This document shows, one piece after another, positions 42,688 through 52,800 of a stretch of 63,824 bases of DNA; positions within the stretch are counted from its first letter, which is position 1, and the number at the start of each line of letters is the position of its first letter. The notes beneath the pieces were generated by a model that was not told the origin of the DNA, ran no database searches, and saw only the letters and a program-made list of their open reading frames with translations. The stretch comes from Gracilaria domingensis. Its lineage: Eukaryota > Rhodophyta > Florideophyceae > Gracilariales > Gracilariaceae. The position numbers and the translations under genes are program-made. The stretch spans positions 1 through 63,824 of the forward strand of contig VCMS01000311.1 of the NCBI GenBank assembly GCA_022539475.1, read 5' to 3'.

Positions 42688-43933
42688 TAATCCTCTTGTT
42701 CACATTCAGCTTCCTCTCGTTTACGTAAGTACAAACGTACCAATATCGCTCCAAACCCCCGCCATTATGTGCTCCCCCCAGCCGAGCTCCAAGCCACACA
42801 AGCAGCGGTGCCAGCAACTGTGCTGATCTCCCCCAACGCGCCTTCAAAGCAGCCTACTCGTCGTGCCTTTAAGCTGCGTGCCCCACGCCGATGAGCTTTC
42901 TTTCTCACGCTACGCTGCGCACAATGGTTGCCACCTGCACTGCCTTCACCCCTGCCTTTCACTTCTGCGTCGCGTCTCACCTGCCCGCCTACTGTTCTGG
43001 GTCCGTGTTATGTGCGCTGTTGCGCTGTTGCGCCTACTCCTTCTTCGCAGACTGATGTTGTCGCGCATGGCACCGCTGCTGCTGCCGAACCGCTTAACGT
43101 GCTTGATGGTGCTCTTCCCACTCCAATTGACTCTTCGCTAGAGGCTGTACAGGTTGACGTTCAGTCCGACCCCCGAAACCCGCACATATGAGATCTTCAG
43201 GAACGCACATACAGGGAGGCTAGATCGTTCAAGAACCAAAGGTGCTTGTTCATTGTTGATGATGTATGGAATACGAAGGGAATAACGCCCTACTTTTCTC
43301 AATTCTGAGGACAGTGCTGCACGATGGAAGCCTGCTGGTATACGCAACAAGAGGTGATCGCTTCATGGAAGAAGCAGAACGAAACATTTCAACAAAGCAG
43401 ATGTAGCGCACGAGAGGCCTCCTTAACGCTCACCGACACGGACGCGACGACGACTGTGGGGAAGATTGAACACCCACGGACTGAGTGAGGTTTCAGAGGC
43501 TGTGTCCACCATGAGCATTTTCTGGCTACGGATGCAAGATAGTCGACCGTCGTATCAACGAGAGACGCCGCTGTGCGTATTTGCTGACGTAATTCTCCAC
43601 GAGGGACTTCAAGGCTTGGCGGTCCTCAAGAATGTACTACTTGCAATGTGCGTGTATGTAATACAACAAATCCCGACGTTCGTGAAGCAGCTTGGTACGG
43701 GGTTGGGAGCTCCCGGTAGGACCTTTTAGCGCATCGGAAAACGGTCTAAGTGTGAACACGCTTCTGCTCGACTGCTGCGAAGAACAAGCTGTTGATTAGC
43801 TAAAGGTAGTACGGGACGCTTTTCAGATAAACACCAGCAACACATAAGGATGCTCCAAACACAGTTTCTTTAACGTGGCTACCAATGCAAACATAAAAGC
43901 CAATTCATAACCAACAATGGGTATATGCATAAT
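42688..43933. other. H1 internal spacer without a gene
   Basis: 1.25 kb between the transposase and the accessory gene. Short frames near 42863-43191 are not convincing. Confidence 0.5.
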
Positions 43934-45292
43934 CTAAATCCATGAAGATGGAGCTCCTTTCGAGAGACTTTCGATCGATCGCTTTAGAGTGCTTTGAATT
44001 GCCTGCTTCTCCTCTTCGCTCGTAGCTTTCTCGATCATATATTTGGCCTTCTCAATCGTTGTCAAAGCCTCCGTATTCCACCCCTCCCTTGCATGCAGGG
44101 CCTCGTAAACCATTTTATCTCTTTCGGCCGCTTCCAGCTCTTTCGCCACTGCCTTGTCCTGTGGCTCAAGGGCTGAAACAAGACTGTCAATTCCACCCAC
44201 CTTGTTCCAACTGCTAGTCCTCTGCCTTTTGTGTTGCACACTTGTAGATGTAGATCTCACGGGATGTACACCACTACCTACTCCCTCTTCTCTCTGTGCG
44301 TCAGAGCTCAAAGCACGTGTCGCCAATGGAGTAAGCAACGGATTTTGCTTTAGAAAGCAATGCGCATACATTATATATGTCTTCCCATCCGCAAAATTTG
44401 CAAAAGCCTCTGGATCTCCTTGGCCTGATGCTTCATATCTTGAGAGACACGTGCCGTACAAGCTCTTCAGCTCCCCGAACTTCCTCTTAAGAACCCCGCC
44501 ATCTCGCAAGTGTGGTCACCAAGACGGGTTTATTGAAGCAATGTCACTAATGGCTACTCCTCCTGACAAGGTTCGAATGGCTTCAGGCTTGAATTCTGCA
44601 TCATTAAACAAGGGCGCTATTGATTCGCTCCATGGGTCTTCCATTTCCGTATCCAACTCTTCACGTGTTAAACAACGCATGAGTTTTTGTCTCGTTGCCG
44701 TCATCCTAGCATCTGTTAAGACGTGGAGAAGCCTACAAACTTCGACTGCCTCAAAGTGAGGTCTACAGACGTCAGCAGAAGACAAGTTTGGCCTTTCGTC
44801 CACTTTTGGCTCTCCAATCAGCACTTTTCCGTCTTTCATGACTGGCCTGTCTCCTTTTATCCATGTAAATGATTCTTCCTCGTGGTCTAGCTTTCGTACG
44901 AGCACAGTTGTTGATGCTAAGCTCTTCACCCGCATGTTTCCTGTTGTGCTATGATCGCAACTTCCGTCGATTATGTTGCAGGTCACATTGAGTGATATTC
45001 TTCTTTAAACAATTTTGCAAGCCAGGATGTCTCGCTTTGTGGCACGTTTTGCGTTCTGGGCGCCATGTATACGGAGAGCTTTTATTGCTTGTTTGCAGTG
45101 GATGTTATCGAAGTTGTGTCTTTTCAACATATCTGTTGCTTGTTGAACGTTTTGCGCAATTGTGCATGGGGCATCACTTTGAGTCGGACAGTCTTTTGAT
45201 AATGTTCTTGATTCAGAGATCTGAGGTTCATCATGGGCGCTGGTTGGGTTCACTTCTTGCGTTTGACTTGCTGTTGGAGCTGGTGTCTCCAT
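43934..45292 (-). pseudogene. H1 accessory protein gene with two in-frame stops
   Basis: ATG 45292 opens one frame running to 43934, interrupted only by TAA 45005 and TGA 44516. The parts read METPAPTASQTQEV ... IHCKQAIKALRIHGAQNA, then SCDHSTTGNMRVKSLASTT ... ISDIASINPSW, then HLRDGGVLKRKFGELKSLY and SGQGDPEAFANFADGKTYIM. The last block resembles a DNA-binding-type accessory protein, as PIF/Harbinger elements usually encode beside the transposase. The C-terminus is helical and charged. It was about 450 residues when whole. The family is inferred from position and the W-HL-D-G pattern. Confidence 0.6.
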
Positions 45293-45839
45293 TGGTTATG
45301 CCAGAAGAAGGCGAGAGTTTAAATGTGTGATTTATGCGTTTGGGGGGTTCATTCGAACAACGTGGTTGCGAGTTTCGGGGACTGGGAAGGCAACTACTTC
45401 GCAGGCGTGAACTGACGCGGAAACGACACAGATGTAACGTGGATGGCATTTATTGGGGTGTCTGGAGTTTCCACTTTCCGGTCAAGAATTTAGCAAACTC
45501 GTAGAACGCCCCTAAGCCCTAAGAGCATCTCTATCAAAGACCCAAAATCCTATTTATTTAGGATTGACGTCAGAAGCGCAACACTATCAAGTGTCTAAAA
45601 CTCAAAACATTTGGGTAGGGACCCAAACTTCTTCCCAAACTCGAACGAGTTTAGACAGAAATTTGGGTCTCTGCCTAAATTTCAAAACCACTCATGTCTC
45701 GCCACGTTTTGCTGCTTTCTGATTCAGCAATTGGCGCCAACTCCAAACAGAAACACTCGTGTGTCGCATATCTTGACAAACGCATTCCCTCCGCAATGTC
45801 CTCTCGTGACATTTCGTTCCTACAACATCAAGATCCAAC

Positions 45840-46841
45840 ATGGACACCACCAGAGGCCCTAACTTTACTCCAAATGAAGATCTCGCACTGGCGCGATCAT
45901 GGATATCTGCATCCCAATCCACTACGGAGCAAAACGCAGACACTTTTTGGAAAGCTGTGGCAAACGTTTACGCAAAACAGCCCGAATGCTTTCGTCCTCG
46001 CATTCACAGTAGTTTAAGCTCACGGTGGACTACTGTGGCTCGTACAGCACAGAAGTATTTGGCAGCTGAAAAACTATACCGCGCAAACATCCCCTCTGGC
46101 GAAACGGAGGAAGACACAGTGAGGAACATAATGATCTTGTACCAGAACAACAGCAAGTTTAAGTACAAAGGTGAACTACGAACACCTAGTGTCATTCGTT
46201 TTGTTGCTGCCATACGACTACTCTCAACTTGCCCAAAGTTCTCTGGACAAGTAGGAGGAAGCTCACAGAACGCCGTTGGGTACAAACCAAGTCCGAAACG
46301 AAATCAAGAAACGGAAAACATAACATTGTCGGACGAGCATCCAGCACAGATTCCGATGACTACTCCATGCAGTGCGCGCCCAACAGGGGCAAAGAAGCGC
46401 AAGGCAGAAGAGCAAACGGAACGCAACCTCTCCAAAGTAGCTAAAAGTATGGATGCCATGTCTGCAAGCATCCGAGACTCAGCGAAAAACAAGAAAATGG
46501 CAGCTTCGATAGCACTACAGCTCAAAATTTTGCACCGCATGTGTTTATCGCCAACAGAGACCAACAGGAGATTGGAAGATTTGATGCAGAAGGCAGCGCT
46601 GTTGGGCGATTTCGAGGACAGTGTGAACGATGTCGGTGACTTTAATCAACAAAGACCGAAAAGCCTCTCTCTTCGAGTTGGAAACCCTTCGTCCTACCAA
46701 TTGACAGATGGCGGGCAGAGCAGCACCGGTGAACCACAAGAAGGAGGCAATGGTGCAGCATACGCAGAAACGCAAATCCTTTCAGTACTCACGAATAGTG
46801 AGGAAAGACTTTCAGACGTTGCCTCTGATCGAAACCGCTGA
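45840..46841 (+). CDS. H2 Myb/SANT-like accessory protein
   Basis: 333 codons from ATG 45840, intact. The N-terminal 130 residues read NFTPNEDLALARSWISAS, TFWKAVANVYAKQP, SLSSRWTTVARTAQKY and SKFKYKGELRT. This is the trihelix/Myb-like fold of PIF/Harbinger accessory proteins and NAM-associated domains, with the Trp residues in place. A basic linker (KKRKAEEQTERN) and a helical region follow. In this superfamily such proteins bind the element ends and carry the transposase into the nucleus. The gene ends 121 bp from the convergent transposase gene. Confidence 0.8.
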   Translation: MDTTRGPNFTPNEDLALARSWISASQSTTEQNADTFWKAVANVYAKQPECFRPRIHSSLSSRWTTVARTAQKYLAAEKLYRANIPSGETEEDTVRNIMILYQNNSKFKYKGELRTPSVIRFVAAIRLLSTCPKFSGQVGGSSQNAVGYKPSPKRNQETENITLSDEHPAQIPMTTPCSARPTGAKKRKAEEQTERNLSKVAKSMDAMSASIRDSAKNKKMAASIALQLKILHRMCLSPTETNRRLEDLMQKAALLGDFEDSVNDVGDFNQQRPKSLSLRVGNPSSYQLTDGGQSSTGEPQEGGNGAAYAETQILSVLTNSEERLSDVASDRNR

Positions 46842-46877
46842 AAAGTGAGATTCGGAGCTCTCCGCTAGGAGCAGAGT

Positions 46878-46933
46878 CTGGGGCGGAGCCCCAGCTGCTG
46901 GGGCGTCTACGGCGCCGCAGGCGCCGTAGACGC
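46878..46933. terminator. Two strong hairpins between convergent H2 genes
   Basis: CTGGGGC-gga-GCCCCAG at 46878-46894, and a 14-bp perfect stem beginning GCGTCTACGGCGCC at 46903-46933 with a GCA loop. Their position between two convergent 3' ends suggests a role in 3'-end formation or transcript arrest; this is inference. Confidence 0.4.
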
Positions 46934-46962
46934 TTTGTAGTAAGGTTAACGCCGGGCGTGGA

Positions 46963-48318
46963 TCAGGTTTGGAAGCCCCGAAGTGCCCACAAGTGGTTTG
47001 TCAGCGCTTCATAAAGTTGTTGGTGTTGCTGTACGTTGGTCACAAGATCAAACTGCTCTAATAAAAGAGGCAACCCTCCGAAAGCCGAGGTGTTATCGTT
47101 TCCATCGTTGTGCTCTTCGTCGGTGATTTCCAATGATGCCTCTTGGGAAAACTCCTCAACTATGCTCACAGGCTGCCCGTTTTCGTCTGTTTCGCTTCGT
47201 AGTTTCCCACGCAAGTCCATATCTACTAACATGTTATGCACAATTACACAAACCTGGCTGATGAAAACAATTTTCTCGTCACTCCAATCGAACATCTCCT
47301 GTCGTAGTATCTTAAAGCGGCCTTGTAGGCAACCGAAAAAGCGTTCGATATCTTTTTGTGTTCCTTCTTGCGCTTTGGTCATTTTTGTTTCCCGTTCATT
47401 CACTCGCGCATGGTTGGGACCGACAAATATCGCCCATGGAGGGTAGATTCCGTCTATCAAGTAATACAGCAGGCCATTTCGAACGGATCCATTGACCTTA
47501 TAGCCTTCCGGTAGAGTCATCCTTCTCTTGTTCGAAAGAATGTCTATAAAAAGTGGGCTGTTACCCACAACAGTGAGGTCGTTGTTCGTACCACATCGTC
47601 CGGCAAACCAATGCCAGCAATACAAGTTGTGGTCACAAAGAGCCTCACAACTTATCGATGCGAGCTTCCCATCTTTGGGGTTATGGTACTGTCCTTTCAA
47701 GGACTTTGGACAGTTCTTCCAATGCAGATGCATGCAGTCGATGCAACCAATACAGCCAGGAAATTTAGACTCGTTGTATTGCTTTTCAATAGCACGAAGT
47801 TCTTGCAATGTTGGTTCACGGTTGAGGTAGATAGGCACAAACCTTTTAAAGATATTCTGAAGCACCATTTGAAAATAGTACCGCTGGCTTTCGGAAGACA
47901 TCTTTACCATGTCGTCCATTTGATCAAAGGAAAGACCAGTTGCTAACTTGCGTAGTGTGCCTAGAATTTTTTGGTGTGATGAATGACCTAAAACACCACC
48001 ACCATTTAATCGTTGCTGCAATCGGGGTTCACACTGTAGAAGTTCTTTGTGAAGTATTCAATACAGCGCAAGGGGTATGCGAAATATTTGGCGAAAGCGA
48101 GATGCTGGATACACAGGATTTGTAGACAGATAATTCGAAAACCAATCGCAATGGCCTCGACGGACTGTTGCAGTCAATGGTTGACGCCCAGAGTATGGTG
48201 TGTGAGAACTAATTGCGATGGGCAGTAGGGCTGTGAGAGCCGCCATACTGCGTGCGGCTCCTTGCTCTTCGGTGTCACTGAATGTGATAAACTCGTCGTC
48301 AGAGGAGGTGTCGCTCAT
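46963..48318 (-). pseudogene. H2 PIF/Harbinger transposase with one in-frame TGA
   Basis: ATG 48318 (MSDTSSDDEFITFSDTEEQG) opens the frame, broken only by TGA at 48058-48060. The remaining 352-codon part has LGTLRKLATGLSFDQMDDMV, CIGCIDCMHLHWKNCP (first Asp), GRCGTNNDLTVVGNSPLF (second Asp), a YLIDGIYPPW block and KDIERFFGCLQGRFKIL (Glu), then VIVHNMLVD. This is the classic plant-type Harbinger transposase (Plant_tran/DDE_Tnp_4). The stop is in the N-terminal region, before the catalytic core. Apart from it the gene looks fresh. Confidence 0.85.
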
Positions 48319-48523
48319 TTTCGAAGGAGCTTGGGCACAAGAACTGCTTTAAAAGAAGCAGAAGAGTGTGCATGATCTCCGCATACGGAAGTGTTCTTGC
48401 AACACGTCGACGACACGTTTTGGCCATCCCAGCACTGATAGGGGTGCGTACTGGCGGCTAAACCAAATTTTACACAAATGGGCTGTTTGGAACTTTGCTT
48501 TGGGTTTTTTGATAGAGATGCTC

Positions 48524-49036
48524 TTAAGCAATAAACGCTTTAGCTGCACTTTACAAGACGTACAGATTTCGGGGGAACGGGAGTCGAAGTCCTAAGAAGT
48601 TTTGAATGGCACATCGTTGCGTATGTAGACTTGAATGGTATTGTGAAATCCCATTACAGTAGTCTTCGGTGCCTCGCCTCATTTTTTTCGTTAGGTCGTC
48701 GATGGGACAAAATAAAGTGGGTGAAATGCCAATGTCCGAAGTATGGGTCGAGCTTGTACAGGAGATACCTAGATGCTACGAGGCGATAATGCTTCTTTGC
48801 TGCAATCTTGAATATGCTTCTCACTTGTTCGTGGTTTAAGTAAGAATCACGGGGCACCATTCTCCGACAAGCCCCCTTACACCGAGGGCGCGCGCTTAAA
48901 GCTGAGGCGGCTGCGCTGAGCGGCGCGGTGTGACGCAGAGCGCGGCGCGGGCGTGAGTGTCGTCTTTTGTTGCGACCTTGTGCGTGTGCTGGGCGTCTTG
49001 CGCGGTTGCTGCTGCTTTGCCTGCGATTATTCCGCC
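48524..49036. other. Short intergenic region; CG-rich 5' flank of the transporter gene
   Basis: No ORF of interest. 48880-48960 is rich in GCGC/CGCG words and lies directly upstream of the transporter-like ATG, so it may be its old promoter. Confidence 0.4.
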
Positions 49037-50018
49037 ATGTCCGTCAATAATGCAGCGGCGCAGCCGCTATCGCGCCATATAAGCAATATCGTAATAGCCG
49101 TGTTCTTTGGTGGGTCATCTCAATCTCCATGGTACCATGAGAAAGGGCTCTGAGCAGCGTGCAAACACCGGTGTTTGCACGCTGCTCAGAGCCCTTTCTC
49201 GTCCCCTGGTCCCAATCTCAGTCCGTCTTTACCATGCTGTTCTGATACGTGGCTGGCGAGCTGCGCATCGACAACGTGCCCCGGTTCGATGTGCGCCGCG
49301 ACATTCTCAACCATATGCTATCCCTGTCGTTTGTACCAGGTGGCACGCTCGCTCATCATTGTGTTCAACGTCTTCTCCCACTATTTCGTGCTGGGCCAGA
49401 TAACCTCTTTGAAGGCCATGGTGTGCTGTGCATTCGTCGTGTCCGGCTTTGCGCTCGGAAACGTCGAGGAGATGCGCTGGTCCATGCTGGGCGTGATCTT
49501 CGGTGTCACCTCCTCCTTCTTCGTCGCCATGAACTCCATCTTTTTCAAGAAGAAGTTTGTGCTCGTCGATAACAACCCTCGGAAGATCACCCTGTACAAC
49601 AACCTCAACGCCTCCTTCCTCTTCCTCCCGCTCATTCTTGGCTACGGTGAGACTCGTACGTACTCTCCTCCCCGGATGTGCACACCCTCAACTACTGGCT
49701 CCTCTTGCTCGGCTCCGGCTTGCTGGGTGTCAGCATCTCGTTGCCTCCGCCGCACAGATCAAGTACACCTCTCCTCTTACGCATAATGTTTCCGCCATTG
49801 AAAAGTCCGCCGCACAGACTATCATTGCCCTTCTCGTCTACCGAAACCCCATCTCCCCCCTTGGGGTCCTCGCCATGCTTATTGTGCTTTCGGCCTCGCT
49901 AGGGTACACGCTTTTCAGAAGAGCCAAGATGAAGAAGAAAACTGAGGAGCGGACTGCCTCCGAACTTGACACCGCCAAGGAGCCTCTCACGTCGTTGTCG
50001 TCGTCCAGTCCAGAATAG
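49037..50018 (+). pseudogene. GDP-fucose-transporter-like nucleotide-sugar transporter, decayed
   Basis: From ATG 49037 the frames read HISNIVIAVFF, then (shifted) VISISMV near the usual FYWVTSISMVF segment. Later come LIIVFNVFSHYFVLGQITSL, ALGNVEEMRWSMLGVIFGV, NSIFFKKKFV and KITLYNNLNASFLFLPLIL, and finally AAQIKYTSPLTHNVSAIEKS, AQTIIALLVYRNPISPLGVL and LGYTLFRRAKMKKK. These are the conserved segments of SLC35C1-type Golgi GDP-fucose transporters, including QIKxTSPLTHNVS. At least four frameshifts, a stop at about 49244 and a 62-bp palindrome break the gene. Some length between helices may be missing. Confidence 0.8.
49139..49200. repeat. 62-bp perfect palindrome
   Basis: Arms of 31 bp meet without a spacer at 49169/49170, centre CAAACACC|GGTGTTTG. 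It lies in the loop region after the first transmembrane segment of the transporter-like gene. Confidence 0.95.
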
Positions 50019-52800
50019 CGTGTGGAGAAAGCATAGGCCCGTAAAATCGTGCCCTATTGTTGTCTTCCACCTCATCTATCATTCCGACTGCGCTCTACTT
50101 GCTTTGCCGTACTTCTACTCCATGTATGCTGCTGCGCCTCTCACGCCAATATGAGAGCCGCCTCAGTCATACTTGTATCTTCAAGAAAGCAAATTCGCAG
50201 TGGAACAGAAGCATGTTCTGTTTTTGGCTCCCTTACGTCATCTCATTTGCTCTGCCGTCTCTTGCACAACTTGTGCACGCCGTTGTCATATTGGTCAACA
50301 TTGATTTGCTGCCTTCGATGATTCTCGAGCGTTTATGTTTCTTCAGTACGTAGTCATTTCGTCGCGACTGCCGAAGCGCACTACTGTCAATGTAGTAACA
50401 CAAGTGCGCTTATGCCAAATACAAGAGTAAATGAATTGAATCTCTTGTTTTGCACGGCTTTACCGGGGTTCAAAAGCCAAACCAACGACAGGCAATGGTA
50501 TTAGTGGTTCATAGAACGGGAACACCGCGTCGATAGCAAAGGGCCTGCCCGGGTGGGAACGTTTCAGTTCTGCAGAGCAGAACAAAAAAAGATGTATTGC
50601 TATACCCCAAGGGTATAAGAATACAGGTTGCAACAGCAGTGCTTCTGCCGATGTCGGCTAAAGAGGATTAAGCATACATCGCCACGGGAGAAAAGGCCTC
50701 CCCCAAAAACGTACTGCCTACTACGTGCTGGGCTTCAGGCCACAAAATGCCCATGTCCTTCTAAGCATTCAAGCCCCTCTCTCGGCCTATATTCGCTTGC
50801 TTTGTCTCATGCACAATCTCACATAGACGGCATCACCTTCGTCTTATTAACGTGGCTTCATAACTCTTAGCAAGGGGATATCAGCCGTTTCTTTGATACT
50901 GTAGAGGGTGCCGTGCAGCACGACACCGTCTTAGCTTTGTTCGAAAATGGTTGGACCGAACAACGGTGAACAACAGCAACTGTTCTGTGCCGCCACTCTG
51001 GCACTGCCAATGCCCTTCACCATTAAACATCTTTCTATGACACTACAATACGCCATCTCCGGCTGCCGGGCACAGACAGCCCCTGCGATACTGATAGCCC
51101 ATTGAAGATTGGAAGGCGCCAAGAACCTTTTCATAGCAAGAACGTCCCTTTCCCGAGCGACAAAAGTAATTAGCTAGTCATTCGAAAGACTTTCCGGCAT
51201 CCAAGTCTGGAACCACAACGATACGCACATCTACACCGTTAAGGAGGTATTACCTCATGACCTGTATCTGGTTCAAAAGCTTCCAGTGTTCTTTTCAACC
51301 GAATGTGTTACAAATCCTACCTAGCACATCGCTTGCTCCAATTTCTTCGATTGTTTCAAAAGACTCCCATAGAAACCGGTGCTGATCCCTGTTATTCCGT
51401 GTGTCGTTTTCAAGTTGATCAATGATGATCGACAGATGTCGTGAATGCTTCCTAGACAGCTCTCGCATTATACCAGCACATCTCCAGTACCAGACCGGTT
51501 TGCAACTAAAACCGGGTAGTTATGGTTCCCCTTTTTTCCCCATTACCATTTCCTCAGAATCGGTTTTGGTGATCATGTGAAGCCTGGAGAATATTCCAAA
51601 CAAGCGTCTTTGAGCCACCAACACCAGCTCTGAGACTTCGTTTTTGGTCGTTTCTACTTTTCGCTCGTCCCCTTCAACAAGTGCTCCGACGTTTTCTTCC
51701 CCCCCCCCCCCCCACCCATCCGCAAATGCATCCTTCTGAGAAACTAGCTCCAATTCGCCTCGCGCTGCTTCTTCTCTAGGCACTGCTTTAGACATCACCG
51801 GGCGTGTGAGTTCCCAACAACCTGAGTCGTTGAGATTCGCTTCAATATCTTTGTCGTCAATGCGTTCGGTTTGTCCTGGTTTCCCACTCACTCTCTCAAA
51901 TACCAGACAAGAATCTATAATAGCCAGGGGAGCATTTGTGACTATCTAAAGTAAAATGAGTAGTCGCTGATCACAGAAATGCTAAATCATGTAGTCACAA
52001 CGCTCTACAAATAATAACAACATAGGGTAATGACTAGTCGTTTGCTAGTGTCTATTCAACAATTGACCTCATATGAGGTCATTTGGCGTCATATGAGGCC
52101 AGTTTAAGATTTTATATATCTTCTAAATTTTTGCAATAAAGACCATTATTTTATGCTCATTCGAATCGCAAGACGCATATCTTGTTTGGTAGGAACCTTC
52201 TGATGCGTATTTAGTAGAAGATTTACGTAAGAAATATGCAATTGAAGCCTTTATAAAGCTCGCTGGCTTTGCCCACGCTCAGATTTAATTACATTGTGCA
52301 AAAGAAGAGAATCATGGCTCTCAAACGACAGAGATTGCACCCTTTTCTTAGTCGAGAAGTATAACTGTTTTGAATATCTATATCACTTCAGAATCCCCAT
52401 TTGTGCTTCAAGTTCAAATTTTCAAACTAGCCTTTAATTTCACTTGAATTTCAAGGAAATATTTGACCTCATGTGAGGCCAAGGACGCGGCCGAGTAGAC
52501 AGTAAGTGTAATCAGAGATTGACAATCTCCATAATTTGGCAAAATAGTCAGTCAAAAATACGACCCTGATATTATTAATAGCTTGCCGGTCGATAACTGA
52601 ACTGGCGCTGCGCCAACAGTTTATCCAGAACATAAATTTTTGCGGATTGTCAGCCACGTGTAGTGCGCGCGGCACCACACGTGGCTGGGGAGCTCACTTA
52701 AGCCGCCGCCGTCGCTTCGCAGCGACGGCGACTGGAAGAAGACAACAGAAAAGCAAGAAGAAAAAAACGGTAGCTGGCCCTAGTTTGTTGTGCAGCTTTC
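50019..52800. other. 2.8 kb without a convincing gene; likely contains the 5' LTR and leader of E2
   Basis: Contains a C run (51700-51713) and an AT-rich part (51900-52460). Palindromes TGACCTCATATGAGGTCA (52064-52081), its relative near 52085-52100, and TTGACCTCATGTGAGGCCAA (52463-52482) are present. CAGCCACGTGT and its complement (52651-52661, 52677-52687) and a GCCGTCGC hairpin near 52710 follow. A 123-codon minus frame at 51520-51891 has no recognisable feature. Confidence 0.4.

Larger units (their letters stand above)
34376..45512. mobile_element. H1: PIF/Harbinger transposon, interrupted by the long-TIR element
   Basis: The left end GGGCCGTTCTAT (34376-34387) continues at 41232 with GAGTTCGCGAAAT. 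The right end, reversed, reads GGGGCGTTCTACGAGTTTGC. The two form imperfect terminal inverted repeats of about 45 bp. TAA occurs on both sides (34373-34375 and 45513-45515), the TWA target duplication typical of PIF/Harbinger. Without the nested 6.84-kb element and its CTAT duplication, H1 is about 4.3 kb. It carries a DDE transposase (plus) and an accessory gene (minus) in convergent order. Confidence 0.85.
45523..48523. mobile_element. H2: PIF/Harbinger transposon
   Basis: A 3.0-kb element with terminal inverted repeats GAGCATCTCTATCAAA (45523-45538) and its complement (48508-48523); CCCAAA words extend the similarity. The left flank is TAA and the right flank TTA, so the expected 3-bp duplication is imperfect. 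The same GAGCATCTC start is known from plant PIF/Harbinger families. It has a Myb-like accessory gene (plus) and a transposase gene (minus) in convergent order. It abuts H1, with 7 bp plus a TAA between them. Confidence 0.8.

Noticed and set aside
8855..48060. A reassigned genetic code or programmed stop readthrough as explanation of the in-frame stops
   Set aside because: All three stop codons occur as interruptions and all three also end intact genes, so no single reassignment fits; point mutation in dead elements is simpler.
51520..51891. 123-codon minus-strand ORF with an acidic composition
   Set aside because: Interrupted in sense by a 14-base C run, no recognisable domain, in a gene-poor region; possible but unsupported.
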